Origin: Dysgonamonadaceae bacterium | GTDB lineage: Bacteria; Bacteroidota; Bacteroidia; Bacteroidales; Azobacteroidaceae | NCBI GenBank assembly: GCA_031276105.1 | Contig: JAISNS010000318.1 | Span: 1-13,269 of the forward strand | Length of the DNA stretch: 13,269 bases | Direction of reading: 5' to 3' | Shown: in pieces, positions 1-6,953 of the stretch | How positions within the stretch are numbered: position 1 is the first letter of the stretch | Layout of the letters: the number at the start of each line of letters is the position of its first letter | Notes under the pieces: model-generated | What the model saw: the letters and a program-made list of their open reading frames with translations, nothing else | The model's database searches: none | Told to the model about the DNA's origin: nothing | Position numbers and translations under genes: made by a program

Positions 1-315
1 AACGAAGACGCCGGGCAGATGTCGGCATGGTATGTCCTCTCCTCAACCGGAATCTATCCCTTTTGTCCGGGCGAAACACGGTATGAGATTACTTCGCCCG
101 TCTTTGATAAAGTCGTTTATACGACGCCCGCCACCGGCAATACGTTTACCATTATTGCCCACAACAATTCGCCGGAGAACTGTTATATCCGATCGGCCAA
201 ACTCAATGACGAGGCCTATAACCGTTGCTTCATCGATCACGCCGAAATCCTCCAGGGAGGAACACTGGAATTATTTATGGGAACGTATCCCAATCAACAA
301 TGGGGAATAGAATAA
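1..315 (+). CDS. GH92 family alpha-mannosidase, C-terminal end (5' partial)
   Basis: Frame 1 is open from the first base to the TAA at 313-315, giving about 104 residues. It begins with NEDAGQMSAWYVLSSTGIYP, the highly conserved C-terminal GH92 motif (usual form NEDxGQMSAWYVxSxxGFYP). The remainder is the beta-rich tail of this family, ending in GTLELFMG and a short charged end. GH92 enzymes are calcium-dependent exo-acting alpha-mannosidases, usually exported, that trim alpha-1,2, -1,3 or -1,6 mannose from N-glycans or yeast mannan. The catalytic domain lies outside the window, so linkage specificity cannot be judged. The GH2 gene follows after 27 bases on the same strand, so the two are probably co-transcribed and used on the same mannose-containing glycan. 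The family call is firm; the substrate is inference. Confidence 0.93.
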   Translation, partial: NEDAGQMSAWYVLSSTGIYPFCPGETRYEITSPVFDKVVYTTPATGNTFTIIAHNNSPENCYIRSAKLNDEAYNRCFIDHAEILQGGTLELFMGTYPNQQWGIE

Positions 316-342
316 AAATAGAATAAAATAAAATAAATCAGT

Positions 343-3300
343 ATGAAACATTTAAGTTTAATAAACAATAAGGGGATTGCGGGTCAAGCCCGCAATGACA
401 AAGCGTTCGTCACTCGTCAGTCGTCAGTCGTCAGTCGTCACTTGTCACTTGTTACTTGTCACTTGTTACTTGTTACTTGTTACTTGTTACTTGTCACTTC
501 CCCCGTAACGGCTCAGGAAAAATATTCCTTAAACAGCGATAATCAGGGCATTGTTTGGGAGATTAAGCCGAAAGACGATTTAGCTTCCCGCACCGGTTTG
601 GAACTTTCGACCCCCGGATTCGACAACGCGGGATACGTTAAAGGAGTCGTTCCCGGAACGGTTTTTACCGCTTACGTAGAAGCGGGAATCGTTCCCGACC
701 CCAACTATGGAGATAATATCTATCAAGTAGATGAATCGTTTTATAACCGTCCGTTTTGGTACCGGGCGGAATTTGATTTACCCGCTTCTTATGAAGACGG
801 GCAACGGGTTTGGCTGCATGTTGATGGAATCAATCGCTTTGCCGATTTTTATTTCAATGGAGAAAAGATTTCCGGTACAAAAAATTCCACGAAAGACGTA
901 AGCGGTCACATGATCCGTACCAAAAAAGACGTAACCGCCCTGCTCAATAAGACGGGGAAAAATGCAGTTGCCGTACTGATTACCGACGCCAAGCAGAAGA
1001 AACACCGGGTAGAAGAGGGATTGGCGGCGATATTCGGAAACTATGCCTGTCCGACTTACCTTTCAGCCGCCGGTTGGGACTGGATGCCCTACGTGCCCGG
1101 GCGATTAGCCGGAATCACCGGCAACGTTTACCTGACATTTACCGGCGACGCTGTAATCGAAGACCCGTGGATCCGGGCAGAATTGCCGAATTATGAACAG
1201 GCCGAAATTGTAATCGCCGCAGGGATAAAGAATGTCGCTCCCGAATCGAAAAACGTTCTTGTATCGGGTATCATTAATCCCGGAGACATCCGGTTTTCAA
1301 AAACAGTGACCGCTCCTGCCGGAACGACGGTTACGGCCTCCTTCGACAAAGACGAATTTGAACCGTTACTCATTGAGCATCCGGCGTTGTGGTATCCGAA
1401 CGGATACGGCGAACCGAATTTATATACCTGTACCCTGACATGCTTGGTGGATGGAAAAGAATCGGATACGAAAGAGCTTACATTCGGTATTAAGAAATAC
1501 GAATACCAATGGGTGAATAACTCAAGGAACATACCGGTTCTTACGTTGTTTATAAACGGGCAAAAGTTGTTTTTAAAGGGCGGGAACTGGGGGATAAGCG
1601 AATATTTACTCCGTTGCCACGGAAAAGAATACGAAACCAAAATCCTGCTCCATAAAGACATGAATTATAATATGATCCGGCTATGGACAGGTTGTGTAAC
1701 GGATGACGAACTGTATGATTATTGCGATAAACACGGAATCATGGTTTGGGACGATTTCTGGTACCTTTTCTCTATCGGAACGCCGGACAGCTACGACGAC
1801 TTCAAGAATAACGTCCTCGACAAAGTCAAACGCTTGCGGAATCACCCCTGTATCGCTGTCTGGTGCGGCGCGAACGAAACGACTCCGGTCGAAGAGTTGA
1901 ATACGTATATGAAAAACGTTGTCGCCGAACAGGACAACAACGACCGCCTCTACCAGCCCTGTTCCAATTCGGGCGGTTTATCCGGCAGCGGCTGGTGGAT
2001 GAACCGGACGCCGAAAAGCCATTTCGAATCGTCGGCAAGCAATTTGGGCGACGGTTATCCTTACGGTGCAAATTACGGATACGGTTTGCGGACGGAAATC
2101 GGTACCGCCACATTTCCCACCTTCGAGAGTGTGAAAGAATTTGTTCCCGAAAACGACCGCTGGCCCCTGCCAACCGATGATCAGTTGAAAAATGACGACA
2201 ATACGGTTTGGAATAAACATTTTTTCGGGAAAGAAGCCGTAAACGCCGGCCCCGATACCTACCGCAATACGGTTGACAAACAATTCGGCCTTTCTTCCGA
2301 TCTGGAAGAGTTCTGCGAAAAAGCCCAACTCCTGAACATCGAAGTCATGAAAGGCATGTACGAAGCATGGAACGATAAGATGGGAAACGATGCAACCGGT
2401 ATTCTGGTTTGGATGAGCAACCCTGCCTATCCGTCGTTCGTATGGCAAACCTACGATTATTATTACGACGCCACAGGAGCTTATTGGGGCGCTAAAAGCG
2501 CCTGCGAGCCGGTACACATCCAGTGGAACAGCAGCAGTTACGCAATTAAAGTGATTAACGCTACTCCCCACGACCTCACCGGATTAACGGCGAAAGCCTC
2601 TATCTATAACTCTGCCGGAACGGAAATTGCCTCGAAAACAGCGCAAGTCAACGCCCTTGCCGGTATGCCTGTGAACTGCTTTACCTTGAGTAAATCAACG
2701 ACAAATCTTCCGGATATACACTTTTTGAAACTGACATTGACGGACGCTTCCGGTAAAGTTATTTCCGGGAATTGGTATTTGAAAGGCAAGAAAGAGTACG
2801 ATTATACTCCATTGAAAGATATTCCGAAGGCCAGTCTTTCGGTTTCCGTAGCAAGTGAAACAGAAAACGGGAAATGCGTCATGGCGGCCTCCATCAGCAA
2901 CGCCGAAGATTCGCCGGCATTGGCTTACGGCGTCCGCCTGCGAGTTGTCAACGCGCTTACCGGTGAGCGGATACTTCCCATTTTTTTGGATGACAATTAT
3001 CTATTCATTTTGCCCGGCGAAACGAAAAAGATACAAATCCGGTTTGATGCGGCTTTGCTGAAAGGAGCAGAACCCAGGTTATTGATAAAGCAGTTCCTGC
3101 AGGCGGAAGAATCCGTATCGGATATTCAATCGCTTGAAAAAGAATCTTTACCGGACGTTGTAATCTATCCCAATCCGGTAGATGATGTTTTCTTTATCGA
3201 CAGTCGAAATACGATTGACGAAGTGTCGGTTTTCAATTCGTGGGGTTGCCGAGTTTACCGGGGAACAGGCCATAAAGTGGATATGAGCAAGATGCAAAAG

Positions 3301-3366
3301 GGTGTTTATATTGCAAGCGTGAAGACAAACAGACAGGTTGTGAATAAACGGATTATCAAAGCGTAA
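343..3366 (+). CDS. Secreted GH2 glycosidase (beta-mannosidase/exo-glucosaminidase-like) with T9SS sorting domain
   Basis: The 1007-residue protein carries a signal peptide (about residues 1-57, ending TSPVTA before QEK), a GH2 sugar-binding domain (about 70-270), an Ig-like domain, and a TIM barrel from about 385. The segment RLRNHPCIAVWCGANE places the probable acid/base at Glu512; LRTEIG places the probable nucleophile at Glu585. The later segment GAYWGAKSACEP resembles the exo-beta-D-glucosaminidase/endo-beta-mannosidase branch of GH2. Residues 936-1007 form a T9SS type A sorting domain (VVIYPNPVDD to the end), so the enzyme should be exported and surface-attached or released by T9SS. ATG 343 is the only start that keeps the signal peptide in frame. 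The first 52 codons are abnormal: codons 12-18 come from a palindromic hairpin and codons 22-52 from a heptanucleotide tandem repeat. The exact substrate (beta-mannoside or glucosaminide) cannot be decided from sequence reading; the GH92 neighbour favours N-glycan or mannan breakdown. Confidence 0.92.
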   Translation: MKHLSLINNKGIAGQARNDKAFVTRQSSVVSRHLSLVTCHLLLVTCYLLLVTSPVTAQEKYSLNSDNQGIVWEIKPKDDLASRTGLELSTPGFDNAGYVKGVVPGTVFTAYVEAGIVPDPNYGDNIYQVDESFYNRPFWYRAEFDLPASYEDGQRVWLHVDGINRFADFYFNGEKISGTKNSTKDVSGHMIRTKKDVTALLNKTGKNAVAVLITDAKQKKHRVEEGLAAIFGNYACPTYLSAAGWDWMPYVPGRLAGITGNVYLTFTGDAVIEDPWIRAELPNYEQAEIVIAAGIKNVAPESKNVLVSGIINPGDIRFSKTVTAPAGTTVTASFDKDEFEPLLIEHPALWYPNGYGEPNLYTCTLTCLVDGKESDTKELTFGIKKYEYQWVNNSRNIPVLTLFINGQKLFLKGGNWGISEYLLRCHGKEYETKILLHKDMNYNMIRLWTGCVTDDELYDYCDKHGIMVWDDFWYLFSIGTPDSYDDFKNNVLDKVKRLRNHPCIAVWCGANETTPVEELNTYMKNVVAEQDNNDRLYQPCSNSGGLSGSGWWMNRTPKSHFESSASNLGDGYPYGANYGYGLRTEIGTATFPTFESVKEFVPENDRWPLPTDDQLKNDDNTVWNKHFFGKEAVNAGPDTYRNTVDKQFGLSSDLEEFCEKAQLLNIEVMKGMYEAWNDKMGNDATGILVWMSNPAYPSFVWQTYDYYYDATGAYWGAKSACEPVHIQWNSSSYAIKVINATPHDLTGLTAKASIYNSAGTEIASKTAQVNALAGMPVNCFTLSKSTTNLPDIHFLKLTLTDASGKVISGNWYLKGKKEYDYTPLKDIPKASLSVSVASETENGKCVMAASISNAEDSPALAYGVRLRVVNALTGERILPIFLDDNYLFILPGETKKIQIRFDAALLKGAEPRLLIKQFLQAEESVSDIQSLEKESLPDVVIYPNPVDDVFFIDSRNTIDEVSVFNSWGCRVYRGTGHKVDMSKMQKGVYIASVKTNRQVVNKRIIKA
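376..396. repeat. Palindromic hairpin (copy A) inside the GH2 5' coding region
   Basis: ATTGCGGG (376-383) and CCCGCAAT (389-396) pair perfectly around the loop TCAAG, which reads CTTGA on the minus strand. The same architecture with a different stem recurs at 3390-3410. Here it lies within coding sequence and encodes about residues 12-18 of the GH2 protein, suggesting that an intergenic-type repeat invaded the gene start. Confidence 0.85.
407..497 (+). repeat. 13-copy heptanucleotide tandem repeat encoding the GH2 signal peptide core
   Basis: Thirteen consecutive 7-base units fit the pattern T(C/T)GT(C/T)A(C/G): first TCGTCAC/TCGTCAG forms, then TTGTCAC/TTGTTAC forms. They encode residues 22-52 of the GH2 protein, whose heptapeptide period is visible as VTCHLLL VTCYLLL. 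Because 7 is not a multiple of 3, gain or loss of one or two units would shift the frame of the whole enzyme. The count in this sequence is in frame. For the same reason the array encodes the same cyclic heptapeptide in all three forward frames and has no stop in any of them. Confidence 0.95.
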
Positions 3367-3389
3367 AAGGGCTGTCTCAAAAGCGTATC

Positions 3390-3410
3390 ATCCCGCGCTT
3401 GACGCGGGAT
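3390..3410. repeat. Palindromic hairpin (copy B) downstream of GH2
   Basis: ATCCCGCG (3390-3397) and CGCGGGAT (3403-3410) pair perfectly around the loop CTTGA. Compared with copy A read on the minus strand, the loop, the outer AT base pairs and the flanking TC upstream and CC downstream are kept. Three stem positions differ, each with the matching change in the opposite arm. Confidence 0.85.
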
Positions 3411-3418
3411 TCCTTGAT

Positions 3419-3500
3419 AGAACTAAAAACTAAAAGATAAAAACTAAAAGTTTCGCGAAGCGGGGCAACTTTTAGTTTTTATCTTTTAGTTTTTAGTTCT
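3419..3500. terminator. 34-bp perfect inverted repeat between convergent genes
   Basis: The arms 3419-3452 and 3467-3500 are exact reverse complements (34 of 34) with a 14-base loop that includes TTCGCGAA. Each arm is itself built of heptamers (ACTAAAA, ACTAAAA, GATAAAA, ACTAAAA). The structure begins 52 bases after the GH2 stop, and its right arm contains the last two codons and stop of the convergent acyl-CoA synthetase gene. AT-rich pairing and T-runs on both strands fit a bidirectional transcription stop, though the stem is much longer than a normal intrinsic terminator, so the terminator role is inference. Confidence 0.7.
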
Positions 3501-5145
3501 TTTCCTCGCGTATTTGTACTCTTCGTATCTTTCCGCTGATGGTTTTCGGTAATTCCTCTACAAATTCGATGATACGCGGATACTTGTACGGCGCCGTCAC
3601 TTTTTTCACATGTTCCTGAATTTCCTTGACTAATTCCGGCCCGGCCTTTTCCCTGTAAGCCGGCGCCAGAACGATGGTCGCTTTCACTACCTGCCCGCGT
3701 ATCTCGTCGGGAACGCCGGTGATGGCACATTCAACTATTGCCGGATGCGTCATCAGGGCGCTTTCCACTTCAAACGGGCCGATGCGGTATCCCGAACTTT
3801 TGATGACGTCGTCGTTGCGGCCTACAAACCAGTAGTAACCGTCTTCGTCGCGCCAGGCAATATCGCCCGTGTGATACACATGGTCGTAGTAAACGCTTTT
3901 CGTCAATTCCGGATCACGGTAATAACCCATAAACAATCCGACGGGCATTATCCGGTCGGTTCGGAAGATGATTTCACCCTGCTCGCCGTCTTCGGCGCTG
4001 CGACCGTCGGGTGTGATTAAATCCATGTCGTAAGCCGGGCTGGGCATTCCCATCGATCCCGGTTTCGGTTTCATCCACGGGAAATTAGCGATAGTAACCG
4101 TTGTTTCCGTTTGTCCGAAACCTTCCATCAGTTTCAGGCCGGTAGCTTCGTAAAAAGCGTCGAAAACCGACGGATTCAACGGTTCGCCGGCTATTTCGCA
4201 ATATTTCAGCGCCGAGAGGTTGTATTTTTTCAGGTCTTCCCGAATCAGGAACCGGAAAACCGTGGGAGGAGCGCAGAACGAAGTTATCCGGTAATCCTGC
4301 ATTACCTGCAACAGGTTGGCCGGCGTAAACTTCTCATGATCGTACACAAAAATGCAGGCGCCCATAATCCATTGGCCGTAAAGCTTTCCCCAGGCTGCTT
4401 TTGCCCAACCCGTGTCGGCCAGCGTGAGGTGTAAACTGTCTTCGTTCAAGTTTTGCCAGTAGCCCGAAGTGATGATATGCCCCAGTGGATAAGCATAATT
4501 ATGGATAACCATTTTGGGATGTCCCGTTGTGCCGGAAGTAAAATAGAGCAGCATAATGTCGTCGTTGTTGCTGGGATTTTCCGGTTTGAGAAACGGTTGC
4601 GCTTCCGCCATGCCTTTTCTGAAATCCACCCAACCTTCTGAAATTTCCGGCCCGATGGAAATCCGGTGTTTCAAGGTCGGACATTCGGGCAGGGCTTCAT
4701 CGACGTGTTTCGTAACCAGCGGCTCGCCGACACTGATAATCGCTTTGATGTCTGCCGAATTGCAACGGTAAACGATGTCTTTTTTCGTCAGCAGGTGAGT
4801 TGCCGGAATCGCTATCGCCCCGATTTTATGCAGTCCCAGAATCGCAAACCAATACCGGTAGCGGCGTTTAAGAATCAGCATCACTTTGTCGCCCTTTCCG
4901 ATTCCGATGGATTGGAAGAAGGAAGCCGCCGCGTCGCTTTTTTCCTTCATATCGTTGAATGTAAATTCGATATGTTCCCCCTGGTCGTTTACCCAGCAGA
5001 GCGCTTTTTTATTGGGGTGAGATTTCGCCCATTCGTCCACGATGTCGTATGCAAAATTGAAGTTTTCCGGCACATTGATTTTGAAATTAGCCTTAAAATC
5101 TTCCTGGTCTTTAAAACAGATTTGATTGATATATTTCTCTACCAT
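3493..5145 (-). CDS. AMP-forming acyl-CoA synthetase (medium-chain/ACSM-like)
   Basis: This 550-residue protein has full family length and all core ANL-superfamily motifs. They are the P-loop TSGTTGHPK (203-211), GFGQTET (342-348), YHTGD (424-428), the hinge [16 protein letters not shown] (442-457), and the C-terminal KTISGKIRR with the catalytic lysine at about 539. The segment [11 protein letters not shown] (243-253) is typical of the medium-chain/ACSM branch. It should activate a carboxylic acid with ATP to an acyl-adenylate and then to acyl-CoA in the cytoplasm; the acid (short, branched or aryl) is not evident. It lies 16 bases downstream of the XRE-cupin gene on the same strand, so the two form an operon. 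Its last codons lie inside the 34-bp inverted repeat that ends the unit. The start ATG at 5143-5145 gives the normal N-terminus for the family. No defect is visible. Confidence 0.93.
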   Translation of the reverse strand: MVEKYINQICFKDQEDFKANFKINVPENFNFAYDIVDEWAKSHPNKKALCWVNDQGEHIEFTFNDMKEKSDAAASFFQSIGIGKGDKVMLILKRRYRYWFAILGLHKIGAIAIPATHLLTKKDIVYRCNSADIKAIISVGEPLVTKHVDEALPECPTLKHRISIGPEISEGWVDFRKGMAEAQPFLKPENPSNNDDIMLLYFTSGTTGHPKMVIHNYAYPLGHIITSGYWQNLNEDSLHLTLADTGWAKAAWGKLYGQWIMGACIFVYDHEKFTPANLLQVMQDYRITSFCAPPTVFRFLIREDLKKYNLSALKYCEIAGEPLNPSVFDAFYEATGLKLMEGFGQTETTVTIANFPWMKPKPGSMGMPSPAYDMDLITPDGRSAEDGEQGEIIFRTDRIMPVGLFMGYYRDPELTKSVYYDHVYHTGDIAWRDEDGYYWFVGRNDDVIKSSGYRIGPFEVESALMTHPAIVECAITGVPDEIRGQVVKATIVLAPAYREKAGPELVKEIQEHVKKVTAPYKYPRIIEFVEELPKTISGKIRRVQIREEKN

Positions 5146-5161
5146 AATATTCTATGTTCTT

Positions 5162-5713
5162 TCACTTTAATATGATTGCCAAAAATTTAACGGGCGTGTT
5201 ATCCAGCGCTTTCATCCCATGCGGATAAGAGGAATCGAAATAAATGCTGTCACCGGGGTTAAGAAACAGGTCTTTCCCGTTGAAACGGAATAACAAACGG
5301 CCTTCCAGAATGTAATTAAACTCTTCTCCTTTGTGTGAATTGAGGTGAATATCACGGTCATTCGGTTCTACCGTCACTTCAAACGGTTCGGCTTGCGGGT
5401 GCATGTATCCTCCGGCAAGCGTCAGGTATTTGTACGCTTTATTCCGTTCGACGGAAATACCCTTCCCGTAGCGGGTAATGAAATACGACTTCATGTGAGG
5501 TTCATCGCCGGAAATCAGCGTAGAAGTATCGATGTTAAACTGTTGAGCCACATCAAAAAGGAAGCTCATCGGAATATCGGTTTCACCCGTTTCGTAGCGC
5601 CGAATTTCTTCGACCGGCCTTTTGCAGCGTTCTGCCATTTCCGAAATCGAAAGGTCTAACGAATCCCTTAACCCTTTCAATCGTTCGGCAATCTGTTTAA
5701 TTTGTTCATTCAT
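5162..5713 (-). CDS. XRE-family transcriptional regulator with C-terminal cupin domain
   Basis: This 183-residue protein has an N-terminal HTH_XRE domain (about residues 8-62, containing LSISEMAERCKRPVEEIRRY) and a C-terminal cupin_2 domain (about 105-183). Cupin motif 1 is visible as SHKGEEFNYILEG and motif 2 as NPGDSIYFDSSYPHG. This architecture is a known regulator type in which the cupin may sense a small ligand while the HTH binds DNA. It is the first gene of a two-gene minus-strand unit with the acyl-CoA synthetase, so autoregulation of the pair in response to the acid substrate or product is plausible but inferred. The ATG at 5711-5713 starts MNEQIKQIAERLKGLRD, a normal start for this family. 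No Shine-Dalgarno sequence is visible, as is usual in Bacteroidota. Confidence 0.92.
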   Translation of the reverse strand: MNEQIKQIAERLKGLRDSLDLSISEMAERCKRPVEEIRRYETGETDIPMSFLFDVAQQFNIDTSTLISGDEPHMKSYFITRYGKGISVERNKAYKYLTLAGGYMHPQAEPFEVTVEPNDRDIHLNSHKGEEFNYILEGRLLFRFNGKDLFLNPGDSIYFDSSYPHGMKALDNTPVKFLAIILK

Positions 5714-5881
5714 TGTTTATTTGTTTATGTGAAAATTTAAGACAAAAGACGTCTTTCGTGGCATAAAGATACAAATTCTTTTCTAACTACCTAAAAATCA
5801 AATGCTAATTTTAGCGAAACCCTATAAAACCTACATGAAAGCATACAAGAACCGTAGTTATTAAATCATTTATATCGCGGA

Positions 5882-5913
5882 CAAAGATAGTCAGTTTTGG
5901 GCAAAAAAACAAC
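5882..5913 (-). promoter_or_regulatory. Candidate Bacteroidales promoter for the XRE-cupin/acyl-CoA synthetase unit
   Basis: Read on the minus strand, TATCTTTG (5889 down to 5882) matches the -7 element TAnnTTTG. Twenty bases upstream is GTTG (5913-5910), close to the -33 TTTG. Initiation near 5875 would leave a leader of about 160 bases before the ATG at 5713. A weaker second candidate, TATCTTTA, lies at 5771-5764. I see no gene in the rest of the AT-rich 5714-6181 region. Confidence 0.5.
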
Positions 5914-5990
5914 AATTGGCTACCTTTTTCCAAAGCAAAGTAAGATGATTATGCTTCAGATATTTACAAGATAAAATAAAATAAATTAGC

Positions 5991-6021
5991 CTGTATATAT
6001 GAATTTATTTCTTATATACAG
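5991..6021 (-). terminator. Possible terminator hairpin downstream of the HU/NUMOD1-like unit
   Basis: CTGTATATA (5991-5999) and TATATACAG (6013-6021) form a perfect 9-bp stem with a 13-base loop. On the minus strand T-rich sequence follows it. It lies about 160 bases past the stop at 6182, so it could end that transcript. T5 also follows on the plus strand, but no plus-strand gene precedes it. The stem is AT-rich and weak. Confidence 0.4.
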
Positions 6022-6181
6022 ACTTTTTAGCTATTTTTCTATGCTCAAAAAAAACTACATTTATTTTTAATCCGGCGACTATTTCATATCATCATTTCTT
6101 TTTTATCCGGGTTTTTTCGTGTTCTCGTTTTGTCTGCATAATTATCCCTAAAGATTACGGTATGTTAAAATTTACTTAATA

Positions 6182-6547
6182 CTATTCCGATTTACCGTTT
6201 TGCTCATTCCACTTTTTCATCATTTTCCGCTGATACTGCTGCTTGAGAAAATATATGTATTTCTTTTTATAATACGTTCTTTCTTCTCCGCACATTTGGT
6301 CATATTCTTTTAATTTTAATACATTGAGTTGTCCGATATTGATTTGAATATTGGGATAAATGTACCGGAAATAATAGCCTCCTGAAGTAACATGTTTACC
6401 GGTACTGGCAAACGAAATTGACTGTATGTTACCTCCGGTTAATTCTGCCGCACTGTTTACAGACCGGACAATTGCTATTAATACCTGTAATGGATTGAAT
6501 ATTAATACACTTTGAGAACTTTTATATTTTTGTTTTTCTATTTTCAT
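6182..6547 (-). CDS. Small basic protein with a NUMOD1-like motif
   Basis: This 121-residue protein is not a characterised family that I recognise. Residues about 27-63 (VRSVNSAAELTGGNIQSISF, then STGKHVTSGGYYFRYI) follow the pattern of NUMOD1 modules: a serine-x-x-AA helix, a short turn, a second helix that would contact DNA, and a GGY-F/W-aromatic end. NUMOD1 usually occurs as a DNA-binding repeat in homing endonucleases, but no GIY-YIG or HNH nuclease motif is visible here. The C-terminus (about 90-121) is strongly basic and aromatic, with repeated lysine and tyrosine, and could bind nucleic acid. It starts 8 bases after the HU-family gene, so the two are almost certainly co-transcribed. 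A DNA-binding accessory role is inference from the motif and neighbour. Confidence 0.7.
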   Translation of the reverse strand: MKIEKQKYKSSQSVLIFNPLQVLIAIVRSVNSAAELTGGNIQSISFASTGKHVTSGGYYFRYIYPNIQINIGQLNVLKLKEYDQMCGEERTYYKKKYIYFLKQQYQRKMMKKWNEQNGKSE

Positions 6548-6555
6548 AGAAAAAA

Positions 6556-6894
6556 TTACGTTTCATCATTTTTTATATAAAATGAAGAGGTAATAAAATT
6601 GTTGACGGCTTCACAGTTTTCTTTCCCGATAAAAGATTTGAGTTTGGGGGTTATTCTGAATTTTACAACCTTCTTGGGAGGCGCAATAATAGTTTCTCCC
6701 GTACTTGGATTTCGAGCCTCACGTGCCGGATATTCTTTTACATAAAAAGTTCCAAAGTTTCTTATTATGATTGTTTCATTTGAATGGAGAGCTTCCAATA
6801 TAGCTCCTAAAAATGGAGTGATACATCTGAATATCTCTGTTTGGGTCAATCCACTCTTCTCTGAAGCTTTTATTACAAGTTCTTTTTTTGTCAT
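6556..6894 (-). CDS. HU/IHF-family DNA-binding protein
   Basis: This 112-residue protein begins with MTKKELVIKASEKSGLTQTE, the helical dimerisation part of the HU fold. It continues with IIIRNFGTFYVKEYPAREAR and the DNA-clasping arm ARNPSTGETI, where the tip RNPSTGE is the diagnostic HU/IHF signature, and the closing KVVKFRITPKLKSF. HU proteins are about 90 residues; this one has roughly 20 extra residues at the C-terminus (from about 92, ENCEAVNNFI onward) of unknown role. It binds and bends DNA as a dimer in the nucleoid. It sits 59 bases downstream of nagB and 8 bases upstream of the NUMOD1-like gene on the same strand. Because Bacteroidales carry many HU paralogues, it need not be the main housekeeping copy. 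Confidence 0.93.
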   Translation of the reverse strand: MTKKELVIKASEKSGLTQTEIFRCITPFLGAILEALHSNETIIIRNFGTFYVKEYPAREARNPSTGETIIAPPKKVVKFRITPKLKSFIGKENCEAVNNFITSSFYIKNDET

Positions 6895-6953
6895 AGTTCT
6901 TTTTTTAAGTCCTTTCCTGCCAAAATTCGGAAACTTCCGTATAATTCAGGATT

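Noticed and set aside
316..342. AATAAAATAAAATAAA pentamer-like run between GH92 and GH2 as a regulatory repeat
   Set aside because: Short AT-rich leaders with such runs are common before Bacteroidota genes, and only about three units are present.
1191..2571. Long open frames on the minus strand inside the GH2 gene (1191-1661 and 1978-2571)
   Set aside because: They lie fully antisense to a gene with clear domain motifs, show no recognisable domains, and reflect its codon composition.
4666..5175. 169-codon plus-strand frame opposite the acyl-CoA synthetase
   Set aside because: It is antisense to conserved coding sequence and shows no family motif; a shadow frame.
5714..6181. Riboswitch or small RNA in the long AT-rich intergenic region
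   Set aside because: Apart from the promoter candidate and one weak hairpin I see no conserved-looking multi-stem structure.
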